A stretch of DNA of 64,000 nt from Branchiostoma floridae (Eukaryota; Chordata; Leptocardii; Amphioxiformes; Branchiostomatidae): NCBI RefSeq assembly GCF_000003815.2, contig NC_049988.1:18430087-18494086 (forward strand), read 5' to 3'. Below, in pieces: positions 12,301-21,737 of the stretch. The number at the start of each line of letters is the position of its first letter. Within the stretch, counting starts at the first letter, position 1. Position numbers and translations under genes: made by a program. Below the pieces are notes generated by a model. It saw only the letters and a program-made list of their open reading frames with translations. It ran no database searches and was not told the origin of the DNA.

Positions 12301-15300
12301 TAAAAATCTATTCCATTAGGTTGCTGTTGGAAAATCTAAGTTAGGTCAGTGAGCTCAGAGCTTTAAAACTCCTTTGTGATATGCAAGGTAAAGGAAGGAA
12401 GTTAAACCTCCTTGGGTAAACTTAGTTTACTTCTTAATTACCAAGTTGCAACTACCATTCATTTCTCTAATTACCTGTCATTATAAATTAGTGCATGCAT
12501 TGTTGTTGTTGGATTTTAAACACCTACATGTAGGTGCAAAGGAGATTAGAGAATGGCTTCTCTAAAGATGGGTGAGACAGGGGAGGGGAAAGTGATTATC
12601 ACACTCTTGTCATAAAAAGGCCTTTGTCACAATCTCAAGGACTGAAAAGAGTTACAGCTGAGGAAAGGGTGTTACTGGTTAAATTGTTCTTTTAACTGAT
12701 CGGATCTGGTGATGGGTGATATATCATTTCAATTAGACACCTAGAAATGCATTAAAAACAGCTGTTTAAAATTAATTCTAGGTGTCCACGTACCCGGATC
12801 GGGACACTTCTATGTGTTATGGCATCGCATGACAGGTCAATGCCACATATATGATAATAGATGATCAATGTTGCACCCTGAGGGGTTTATTATAAAGCCT
12901 GGTTGATTTCTATATTAACCCAAAGATACCAGCGATCAGCATGGCTAACAAAGTGGTTCATGATTTACTTGTCCAGAAGATGAGCAAAATTTTTTACTAT
13001 AGTTTAGAATTCAGTAAATAGTTACTGGAAGTCCCCAAAATAATTTCATCAGGTTGGTAGACCATAGGATAGGAGTTCAAATCCTTTCATCTAGAAAAAG
13101 TGTCAGTAGCATTCTGAGAAGTTCAAGTTTTCTTGTTAATGTGGGCCCCCTTACATGAGGGTCTGCAAGAGAAGGGGTTGTCTTGGTTGGTAATGCTTAA
13201 CGGTGAATTCAGAAGGCGGAGTAGCGTTTAACGATAAATTCAGGAGGGCTGGTAATGCTTAACGGTAAATTCAGGAGGAGTTGCAAAGTAAAACGCGCAA
13301 TCCTTTCGTACAATGCTAGGATTGTTGTACGTGCCATGCCAGGGTGGTTTGTCCGTCCGGTTCTGCGTCAAACTGAGAATAAGGTACTAATTTTGTGATC
13401 AGTATTATAGGAACTGTGGGTAGAGGGCGATCGCTGCCTCACCGAATATTACACAAAAACATGTAGAAACCATCATCCTCTTGCTGCGGTAACAATTTCG
13501 TCAGCATGCATATTGGCAATTTCAGTGCTTAAACTCTATCTTATGCATGGTACAGGTGCTAATGGAGGTACTACAAAAAATAATGTAGATCCATTTCTTT
13601 GCTGACTTCTGATCCTTTAAATGTTTTTACTTAGCTTATGGATGCTAAATGGATAGTTCTTGGGCACTCAAATTGGCTTAGATACTCATAAAACGTCAGT
13701 ATTGAGGTTAAAGAAAAAATAGAAGAGGTAACTAATAGTAATTGCCACAGCTTCCGTACCTCTGAAATATATGAGTACCTCTGAAAAAATATGAGTAACC
13801 ATTGCAGGACAGGCATTTTGTTGAAGACAAGTTAATTCATAGGGCAGTTTTTTTTTCAAATGCCTCAGGCATCTCCGGCAACATAATCAATAAAACTAGG
13901 AAAATGAAACAATAAACAATGCCTCCAATATATATCTATTTTAGACATTGAAAGTCAAGGCTAAAACAGCTAATGAAATTGGCACAGTTTAACAGTTTCA
14001 AACAAAATCAAATGCATACAGAACTCTTCCTGTCATTGCTTTAGATATTAATTTTAAGGTCATTTCTGCAGGAATTCCTGCAGAAATTCCTGCAGAAAAC
14101 ATTCTTCCTGCAGAAATTTACCTTTGTCCTGCAGGAAATTTCTGCAGGAATTCCTGCAGGAAAAAGTTTTTCCTGCAGGAATTCCTGCAGGAAAAACGCT
14201 TCCTGCAGGAATTCCTGCAGAAATTCCTGCAGGAAGAAAATTTTCAAAATGAATATTCATGAAAGTTATTATCATATTTCACAACTGTACATCATACTTG
14301 TCAATCATATGTAAAGACTTTTCACCAAGTGCTTTTATATTGAAAATATAAGCCCATTTCAAAATGGGAAAAGTGGAATTCCAAAGTTATTGTGGAGCCT
14401 CTTAGAAGAGAACATAAATGTCAGTCTTAGCATCAAAACTGATTTACACAGAAGCGAGCAGAAACAGTTTGTTACAACAACACCAAAATGTTGTGTGTAA
14501 TACTAATAGTGGAGTTCAATCGCCATCAAACTGACCACGCCGACCTTTTTGCTTAGTGGTTTATATAATAGCGGTGTTGGGTTTGTAAGCTGGTGGCCCA
14601 GATTCGGCGCGTGTTTGAATCCTGGGAGCCAGGAGACTGTTTCTACTCCCCCCATCATCGTGTTTCAATTGGACCACAGAGATATCTTTAACATGATCTT
14701 GTGTAAACTATTTTTCATCTAACCACAGATTTGTATGTTTTTACAGATGAATGAACAGACTGTTCTTGAAATTGAGCTGAGGACTGTTAAGCAGGACAAG
14801 GTAAACTAAAATCATGTTGAATCAGTGACGCTACAAATGTATACTGAAATATAACAATTTTTATATAATTAAAAGGGTCAGCAGGTTCATGAAATGGGAA
14901 TGGCATGTTTTAAACAATTTACTTTTTTCTTATGTTCAGTGGATTATACTTATAGTGACACAGAAGAAGAGTAATGTATGTCATGTGGATAAGCCTTCAA
15001 GAATTTTGGAACTTTAGTCCAGTTAGTTGTATCATAACTTATATGTAGAAATGGAATTGTCTTTGAATATTGTTTCCAGGATTTCTAACCTTTATAATAA
15101 ATGTGGGTTATTCATCCAGTGTGTTTTTGTTGCCAGAGAGTTTACAAGCAGCAGCAGAACAGCAATGTGTTCTTCAGAGAGGACAAGACTAAGCTACTTA
15201 GTGAATGTAAAAGTAAGTCACATCCTTGCTTGTGTTGAGTTCTTTCTTGCTAGTATGTAAAGAGAAAGACTTCTTTGCAAGAGAAGTGAGCATACCACGG

Positions 15301-15783
15301 CCCACCAGGCATCCCTGAACAGTTTGCAGAAGATTTCTGGCATATTTGATCCACTTTTGTTCATTTGTTCAGAACCTTGCGCAGTACTGTGCCTCAGACA
15401 GCGCAGCAAGTTTCCTTGCTGTTAGAGTAGCAGGGTATACTATATTTTTACACGGATAGGTTGTCTCTCTCTCTCTATCCATGGTTAGATTATACTGCTG
15501 CTGGGATCCCTGACGCAGGGGTAGGCAGCAGTCGGCACCTTCTTGAAGTGAACACGGGACTTCCATTTTACTTCCCATCTGAAAAGATGGACCCAACAGA
15601 GATGCCCTGAGCCCGGGATTTGAACCAGGGTCTCTCATGCTGGCCAGGTACTCATTAATTGCAGGAGCTTAGTCAACACAGAAGAAGTTTTAGGCTAACG
15701 ATGGTTTTATTTTCTTTATTGCAGAAACCATGGATGAACTCAGGAAGGAGTACCAGGAAATACAGCAAGATGCGGAGAGATGA
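6319..15783 (+). CDS. ASDURF: ASDURF-like prefoldin-family microprotein, 75 aa, four exons
   Basis: ASDURF is a small coiled-coil prefoldin-like subunit of the PAQosome (R2TP/URI chaperone complex). Exons 6319-6357, 14747-14800, 15137-15212 and 15725-15783 join in frame with GT-AG introns to 75 codons plus TGA. The conserved core RVYKQQQNSNVFF, then LLSEC and TMDELRKEYQEIQQ, matches human ASDURF (RKVYRQQQNSNIFF, LSES, LDELKKEYQEI in my recollection). The start ATG at 6319 lies in a good context (GTAGCCATGG). The human protein is 96 aa and is encoded by an upstream ORF on the ASNSD1 mRNA; here no asparagine-synthetase-like exons follow, and the next gene downstream is on the other strand. It shares a divergent promoter with MED24. 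Intron 1 is 8.4 kb. Exon 1 is the least certain, as its 13 residues are not conserved; the other three are firm. Confidence 0.85.
6473..6580 (+). repeat. tRNA-like SINE, family 2
   Basis: GTGGTTTATGGTGTTGGGTT, GGCAGGCCCAAGTTCAATTC (box B-like) and AGCCAGGGGACTGTTTCT. Related copies lie at 10735-10832 (reverse) and 14555-14665 (forward). It sits just outside the left arm of the long inverted repeat. Confidence 0.6.
6953..7432 (+). repeat. Left arm of a long inverted repeat, with a CTGCAGGAATTC array
   Basis: About 480 bp that reappears, reverse-complemented and diverged, at 13938-14406. Outer part: AGAGGCTCCACAATAACTTT and ATGAATATTCATTTTGAAAA; centre (about 7120-7306): many overlapping copies of the self-complementary TTCCTGCAGGAA/GAATTC; inner part: GAAACTGTTAAACTGTGCC. 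The array is open on both strands, but only because the unit is a 12-mer; I do not regard it as coding. Confidence 0.85.
9412..9609. mobile_element. Fold-back MITE, family A
   Basis: Inverted ends CAAGCAGAGGTTTGGCTCCG and GGAGCCTAACCTCTGCTTGG enclose second arms AGTCATTTTTATTGGGCTTT and AAAGCTCAATAAAAATGACT. About 195 bp, non-coding. Other copies in this window: 10105, 10328, 18477 and 60018. Confidence 0.8.
10105..10292. mobile_element. Fold-back MITE, family A
   Basis: Ends CTCCAAGCAGAGGATTGGCT and AGCTGAACCTCTGCTTGGAG are inverted repeats. Interior is diverged from the 9412 and 60018 copies and includes a small CAAGGAGGTT palindrome. Confidence 0.7.
10328..10478. mobile_element. Fold-back MITE, family A, degraded right end
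   Basis: Left end CTCTCCAAGCAGAGGTTGGG is intact; inner arms TTTAGGCATTTTTCAACTTT and GGAAGTTTGACAAAAGCGCC pair; the right terminus is reduced to GCACGTCTGCTGGG. Confidence 0.6.
10690..10727. repeat. Near-perfect palindrome CAAGGAGGTTAAAGAAAG
   Basis: CAAGGAGGTTAAAGAAAG, one base, then CTTTCTTTAACCTCCTTG. A looser version lies at 11424-11457 (CAAGGAGGTT...AACCTCCTTG). Single halves recur at 8060, 8652, 12404 and elsewhere. Could be the ends of a tiny MITE or a strong hairpin. Confidence 0.7.
10735..10832 (-). repeat. tRNA-like SINE, family 2 (reverse copy)
   Basis: Reverse complement reads GCCTGAGTGGTTAGTGTGTT, AGCTGGTGGGCCCGGGTT and CCTGGGAGCCAGGAGACT, with A- and B-box-like spacing. Confidence 0.65.
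13184..13286. repeat. Three tandem copies of a ~32-bp unit
   Basis: Units built on GGTAATGCTTAACGGTGAAT plus TCAGGAGG, the middle one diverged (AGTAGCGTTTAACGATAAAT). Confidence 0.7.
13938..14406 (-). repeat. Right arm of the long inverted repeat
   Basis: Reverse complement of 6953-7432, including the TTCCTGCAGGAA array (about 14068-14240) and the shared flanks ATGAATATTCATGAAAGTTA and GTGGAGCCTCTT. The arm is slightly shorter and its array has fewer units, so the two have diverged by repeat slippage and point changes. Confidence 0.85.
14555..14665 (+). repeat. tRNA-like SINE, family 2
   Basis: GCGGTGTTGGGTTTGTAAGC, GCGTGTTTGAATCCTGGGAG (box B-like), GCCAGGAGACTGTTTCT. Same orientation as the copy at 6473, so the pair brackets the inverted repeat as a direct repeat. 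Confidence 0.6.
15540..15655 (-). repeat. tRNA-like SINE fragment (ASDURF intron 3)
   Basis: GCCCGGGATTTGAACCAGGG is a reverse box B; upstream CCATCTGAAAAGATGGACCC resembles sequence near the family 1 SINE at 28090. Confidence 0.5.
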
Positions 15784-17543
15784 AACACAACTCTTCAGTA
15801 CTTTTAGTATTAGAAAGGGAACTACAGTAGTACTGTGAGGTTTCATATTATCAAGGATGTATTTATAGAAATCTAAAAATTGAATTGTTACGACTAAGTT
15901 TGCTGCTGGTGAGAAGCTTTCATACAGCTTCCGCCATATTTTTTTTTAGCTCTGAAGGGTTATGTGACCTGGGGGTTGGAGGTCACTCTCTCTCAGGACA
16001 CGGGACTGGATGATCGACAGTGTTGTAGATACATGTAGAAGGGAGTCGGTGGCAGCCCTAGCCACGGTTTATCTGCTGGATGTATGCTGATCAAATTTCT
16101 CAGTTTACTTGAATAATTAACAAACTTCTTGTATGATATTACAGTATTTTATTAAGAAGCCACAATGCAATACATGTTGATGATATCACAGTATAAAAAG
16201 CGTTGCTGATTTTGACAACCACAATCATATTTATGAAAATAGTTGTCTGTTTGTTGGTACCAAATATTGCCGGTATGTTGAGTGAAATAGCCTGGAATTC
16301 AATCAATACAAGTTGACGTTGACATACCACCAAGGTGTTATGGTATATTGTTAATACATGTACATGCATGTATAATGTATCACACACACCATAAATACAT
16401 AAATACATTTACTAGTGTAGATACTCCGATATATTTTGGCTAACAGGCTAAAACTGTGATATAGCTCTATATGGGCACACTTACTCATATTTAAATAGTA
16501 TGGTCATACATAGAAAATCTCTTTTAAATTGTATCTATAAACACAGAAAAATGTACAAAAAACTTTCTCAAAATGCAACTGCAGTACAGTACATTGTACA
16601 AAAAAACATCACAAAACAGCACTCACCTAAAGAATAACCTAATTGGCTTATAAAAAAAAAGGAACATACAAAATAATCTCAGCAAGACATTTGATTTGTA
16701 TCTATATTCTGATAGATAAAAATGTATGAAATTCTTTTCCATGCTACATAAAATTTTAAACCTTGTCCCTGCCGTGCACTTATTCACACTATGAACTGGT
16801 TAAGTAAATGTCGGGTCTAGGGAGATAGGGTTAATTTTCTTACACTGCAGTAACAAACTGAACTGTGATGCCTATTCTTACATATACATGTAAATAATAA
16901 TTCATTTTATCAAAATCTATAACTGCATTATGATGATTAAAAATTATAAATCCATAAACAGTCATCAAAAGTGATGATACTTGTAAACATATCAGAAACA
17001 CCTGAGTTCCAAAACCATTGCAACAAAAGACTACATAAATCATTATCCTTGACAGTTTCCTTTAGATCTTGCATATGAAGGCTCATACTTTGTTGTACAA
17101 AAATCACAGGGCCATTACACCATATGGTGCTTTACTCCAATACTGGATACTAATACTGAAAGAAAACAAGTTTGTGCTACTTTTACATCTAGGAAGCTAA
17201 CTTCAAGCTAACTTCAATTTATAAGCACAGCAACAACAGCACACTCAGTCACTTGACCAATGACTTATCTTAAGCAGATCCTACGGTAGCATAAGATTGT
17301 ATCAAAAACTGACAAAGGAGTGAAGCCAGCCTTGGAGTGTGCATTGGCTACCAGATACATGTACACACTCCAAGGCCTGCTACACTCCTTTGCCAGCTTT
17401 TGATACTATCTTAGGCTACCGTAGGATCTGCTTGGAGATAGATTACAATGTGACCACATCTAAACTCTGCTGCCTTACTGGATACAAAATACAAATTTGG
17501 GGCCAAACAGCTACCTTAGCACTCTAAAGGTTACGTGAGGTCG
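15784..17543. other. Convergent 3' region between ASDURF and the F-box gene
   Basis: No coding exon seen. AT-rich and probably split between the ASDURF 3' UTR and a long 3' UTR of the minus-strand F-box gene; a TTTATT (minus-strand AATAAA) at about 16148 could be its polyadenylation signal. Also holds the fold-back at 17272. Confidence 0.4.
17272..17433. mobile_element. Fold-back MITE (single copy seen here)
   Basis: Arms AAGCAGATCCTACGGTAGC and GCTACCGTAGGATCTGCTT at the ends, continuing inward as ACAAAGGAGTG/CACTCCTTTG and CTTGGAGTGTG/CACACTCCAAG. Nearly the whole 162 bp folds on itself. Confidence 0.75.
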
Positions 17544-20500
17544 CTACACGTTGCTCTTCCTGGGGAACTTGAAGAGGATGTTGCGCTCCATGGTAGCGAT
17601 GCGAGGCGATGACGGCAGCGAGGGCCAGCGCTGCTGACAGTCCATCTCGGCCTCGATCTTACCGATACAGTCTCCCCGTGCCGCCATGATTGCCTGTAAT
17701 TCAATTAAGTACACAATGATTTTGTAAACTTTAAGGCTACAGTAACTAATGTAAGGAGACTGAGATAGAAATCTGTTCATGTTCTTGACTTGGGAAGTTG
17801 GCATTTCCTGGTCTTATTTCTATCTAGTCAATGTTCAAAACTCATTTTTACACTATGTAACTGTATAATGTTTAGTTTGAAGATAATGTGAAGGGCTTCT
17901 AGCACTGCCAAAGAAAGCAGGAGACAAGAATGAAATTCAATGCCCAATAAAATATCATCACAGTCCACCATGATTATGATAGTTTGTAAGAGTCCTGTAA
18001 GTCAAACTACAAACAGACCACACAAATGTATACCAGTAATAAGTGCATAGCTTTCCCTTCCATTAAGATAAACAGAAAAAAAGCAAAATCCATGACAACT
18101 CACCCTGCAAATGACTTCTGCGTCCAGCTTGGTCCGGGTGCCGGTGGTCAAACACAGCTCCCTGAGTGACCAGCACCGGGTCATCAGCTGACCGATACCC
18201 TTCTCGGAGAAGCAGACCCCATTGTACAGATTCAGGTGTTTAAGGGCACGACACGCCTCTGCAAGCTCCGATAGCGTCTGGTCGGTTAGCTTGGACCGCT
18301 GGGTACGGCTGCATGAGAGGTTGAGATGCTCCAGGACCTTGCAGTGCTTAGCAATGTGACCTGTTGATTGGACAATAAAAAATTGTTCATAAGTCTCTTT
18401 TTTTAGACATTGGAAGGATTCACAAACACAGTAACTATCACTTTTCCTGGTATTTCTGTCTTTTGGAGATTGATAACTCTCCAAGCAGGGGTTTGGCTCT
18501 GGCTGTTTTTGATGTGTTTTTGCCTTGCTTTCTATTTTGTAATTATTTTCTTTGTGCAGTTTGCCCAGTGGACATGAAGAAAACAGCACAAAATTCGGAG
18601 TAAAAAAAGAAATACATAAAACATGTAAAAAAAAAACCTGCTGGAGCCAAACCTCTCCTTTGAGAATAGAGGTTGCTCTTGTGTTGGTTTTCAATCCCTG
18701 GTCATTTTGATTTCAGATTGTTTCTTCTTCCCAGCGATAGTTGATTGGTGTTTTCTTTTTTTCATCCAAAGATGCCAGTAACCCAGGCAAACTCCCAGCA
18801 TGTTTTGCCACTGTATACATCTAATCACATGGAAAATACTTTCAGATTTCACATCAAGCTAATTCTAATTCCCCATATCCTAGAGGAAAAGTTTAACTTT
18901 TCAAGATATATATACCTAAACTATCAAGCACAAAAGATGATAAAACAAATTGGGAGCGTGAATTTATTTTCATGACCAATAGTGACAGCTGTCAATCAAG
19001 AGTGAGCTCACCAATCCCTTTGTCGGTTACCAGGTAACAGCCCATGAGTGACAGGTACTTCAGCTGTCTGCAGAAAGAAGCCACCTGCTGGATGGAGTCG
19101 TCGGCAACGTTGGAGCAAAACGACAGGTCCAAATGGCTCAACACACACGGAGTGATCCGACACTTCTCCAGCTTAGGTCTGCATTGGGCTTGGAACCCCT
19201 TTGAAGAAGTGCTTGCTTCATCTATACACTGGAAATGCCTTTCAAGTGTCTTGGGGAAGATCTGCCCTGTAAAGGAGGACCCGTGAACGTCCTTAGCAGG
19301 CAGTTGTGAGCAGCTACATCCGACGGAATGCTGCACCTGGCAGCTGAACCTCAAGTTTGCGAGGTAGTGGCAGGTTTCGGCTTTCAGGAACTTCAGCTTG
19401 GTGCATTTTGTCATCAGGAGGTTCAGACCTGCGGACGTGACTTTCACGCACTCCGATATGTTGAGGGATCGCAGCTCTCTGGAGTTGTCTGCGAGGCTGA
19501 TCAGCGATTGGTCGCTGATAGACAAACAACCACGTACCTCAAGGTGACGAAGGTTCTTACAGGCCGTGGTGATCGCGCGAACGCCGTCGTCTGTAACCCC
19601 CCAACATCCCGTGGTGTCAAGGTACTCCAGGTTTGGACACCACGACGCAAGGACCTTAAGCGCCACGTCGGTGATGTTTCCCGTGCTGTGTGGTCGCAGC
19701 GCCATCCACGATTCCCCGTGCACGTCAAGATGGCGGAGCTCATGACAGCTGTGCGCCACCACGCACACGCCCATGTCAGTGACGTTACGGCAGTCGCTAA
19801 CGTTCAGATGTGTGAGACGCTTGCAGCAGCGCGCTATGACCTCCATTCCCCTGTTACTGATGTACGTATGTGACAGGTTTAGGTGACGTAGGGCACTGCA
19901 GCTGACCGCTATAGACTGGATACCTTCGTCTGAAATGCCCGTACAGTGGGACAGATTCAGAGTGTAGAGATTGGCTATTCCGTCAGTAAAGATATCATCT
20001 TCGACAAAGTCTGACGCCTTGCAGTCAAGTTCGACTAGCTCCTTACAGTTCTTGATCAGAGACTGATACACCGAGATGACGGAACTCCTGTTCAGTACGT
20101 ACTGTAGCGGATCTAACCGATTTAGCATGCTAAGCTTCCTCAGCCCTTGTAGACACGTTGGTATAGAAGAGAGCACTTTGTACGATATGAAATGACAGTC
20201 GAAGATGTTCAACTCCTTGATTTTGGGGCACTCTTCACAAATCTTCAGAAAGGCTTCTCCTGCAATGTAGGTGCCGGATAAGTCCAGCTTCCTCAAGCTT
20301 TTACAGTGTTCTGAGATGGCGTGAAACCCGAGAGCGTCTAGTCCTTTGCACCCGCTGATGTCGATCTCCTGTATGCTGTCGCCGTAGTAACGCAAGAGGG
20401 GCAGGAAGTGTTCGTTTCGCAGCTGGTTGAAGCCGGAGAAGCGGAGACGCTGCCAGAGCGTGAAGTCGTAGCTGAGGCGGTGCCACTGCTGACACGTCTG

Positions 20501-20584
20501 GCGTAAGGCGAGGCAGACGTCACGATGGTCCAGGTACTGGAAGATCTGGAGGAGGAGGGGGTCGCTCAGGTCGTAGATACTCAT
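17544..20584 (-). CDS. F-box and leucine-rich repeat protein (FBXL family), 659 aa
   Basis: FBXL proteins are substrate receptors of SCF (SKP1-CUL1) ubiquitin ligases. Exons 20584-19012, 18360-18104 and 17693-17544 join in frame (GT-AG) to 659 codons plus TAG. Residues about 3-50 form an F-box (DLSDPLLLQIFQYLDHRDVC). From about 70 to 370, and again from about 460 to 600, cysteine-type LRRs repeat every 24-28 residues, e.g. LRHLNLSHTYISNRGMEVIA and LTHLNVSDCRNVTDMGVCVV. Between them is a non-LRR insert (about 400-465) rich in Ser, Cys and Gln. The C-terminal 49 residues match nothing I know. The final-exon length and AATAAA-like site suggest a long 3' UTR. I cannot assign it to a specific human FBXL. 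Exon 1 is unusually GC-rich against its intron. Structure is firm, orthology open. Confidence 0.88.
18477..18667. mobile_element. Fold-back MITE, family A
   Basis: CTCTCCAAGCAGGGGTTTGG and GCTGGAGCCAAACCTCTCC form the termini. Inserted in the intron between F-box gene exons 1 and 2. Interior contains TTGCTTTCTATTTTGTAAT, shared with the 9412 and 60018 copies. Confidence 0.7.
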
Positions 20585-21610
20585 AGTGCCTGGGTGGGGG
20601 AAAATAAGTTGTTGTTGTTGTTGTTGTTATTGTTATTCTATTTATCTATATATTTCTGTTTTCTTAAAACTGCTTGGCACACATCGCTGCAAAGAGTACA
20701 AGATAAAGTGATGATGAACTCTAGTAAGCAAGTTGACTCAGCAAAGGACATTGATTATTAACATAATTATTATAAGATATTGAAATTGTATATCGTCATT
20801 TCCCTTCATTCATTTATTTCATCTTGTGGACTCCTGGGTATCCCTTCAGCATGTTTTGCTAATTTTCAAGGGGGCCCAGGTAATAAAACATGATACAATG
20901 CGTACATGTACAATCAAGGAGCCTGATAAAAGCTCCTTGGTACAATCATATGGCGAAATTGTACAAATTAGACAGAATAATGACTGGCATTGTTTATTTG
21001 TAAATATTTGTATGGAGTGTTGGAGACAGGGCGCGCTAAGCACTGCAGTTGGCCAGTTGTATTAACAGTGTAAACGTTGCACAAAGATTTACCATATTGT
21101 AACGTTAAACCTATTTATAACGATTGGCATGGAGCCCAACTGGGCCCAGTAGGAAACTTTGACAGATGAAACCCTTGGGCCCCTAAAGGGGGTCGTATAC
21201 ACAGTTGAGGCCAAGGTCGCTACCATTCTACAACGACACTGTCTCAAATTGTGACTAAATCTGCTGCAAAATTGGAAAACATGCCACGCCCCACGCTAGA
21301 TCTGCTACCTATTCCGGGCCCCACCCCCAAATTATGTGATCAATGTTTACATGGGAAATAGTTCATGTTTTCTACAACTACAGTCATAACAAATCCGTTC
21401 AAACACACAACATGATTATAAATGATAGAAGGTTTACCTGTCTCCTTGTTTCTGAGCGCACAACGCCCGTATTTGTCCAGAATAGTTGATCGGTTTTGGC
21501 AGTTACTTTTTCTGTTGATACCGTAAAAATCAAAACAACTGATGCAACGTCGCTCTAACCTCTGACCCCGCGCACTGACCCACGGGTAGGAAACATGGCC
21601 GCCGTTTTTG
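20585..21610 (-). other. 5' UTR intron and probable non-coding first exon of the F-box gene
   Basis: A strong minus-strand acceptor (CCCCCACCCAG|GCACTATG) ends at 20590, five bases before the ATG. A good donor (GGAGACAG|GTAAAC) ends an exon at 21438. I infer a non-coding exon from about 21600 to 21438. The intron holds a GTT microsatellite (20609-20628) and a CAAGGAGCC/GCTCCTTG hairpin near 20917-20942. Confidence 0.5.
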
Positions 21611-21737
21611 TTTTGGTTCCCGTCAAATTTTCTCCGGAAAATTTGGGCGCCGTCTACACAACTTTCACATTCCTCTAACACTCTGTACCTCCGTAGAACG
21701 TTTAAGTATATATCCTAGGACACATAGGAGCTGAAAG
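21580..21737. promoter_or_regulatory. Divergent promoter between the F-box gene and PAN2
   Basis: ATGGCCGCCGTTTTTG at about 21595 is a YY1-like element like the one at the MED24/ASDURF promoter. The interval is relatively CpG-rich and lacks an obvious TATA box. Inferred from gene orientation. Confidence 0.5.

Larger units (their letters stand above)
7433..13937. other. 6.5-kb non-coding spacer between the inverted-repeat arms (ASDURF intron 1)
   Basis: No gene, transposase or reverse transcriptase seen. It contains three fold-back MITEs (9412, 10105, 10328), a reverse family 2 SINE (10735), recurrent CAAGGAGGTT/AACCTCCTTG motifs, and diverged internal duplicates: TAGCCGGCAGAGGAGT at about 9038 and 11521, AATCCATCCCA..GTGAATTTTCAGGTTTCT at about 9315 and 11320, and GTCCCTGTGGGA at about 9700 and 11598. 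It therefore looks like nested repeats rather than single-copy intron. Confidence 0.6.

Noticed and set aside
7080-14290. CRISPR-like array from the regularly repeated CTGCAGG units
   Set aside because: No unique spacers, units overlap, and the genome is eukaryotic.
19328-19873. 181-codon plus-strand frame
   Set aside because: Antisense shadow of the GC-rich first exon of the F-box gene.
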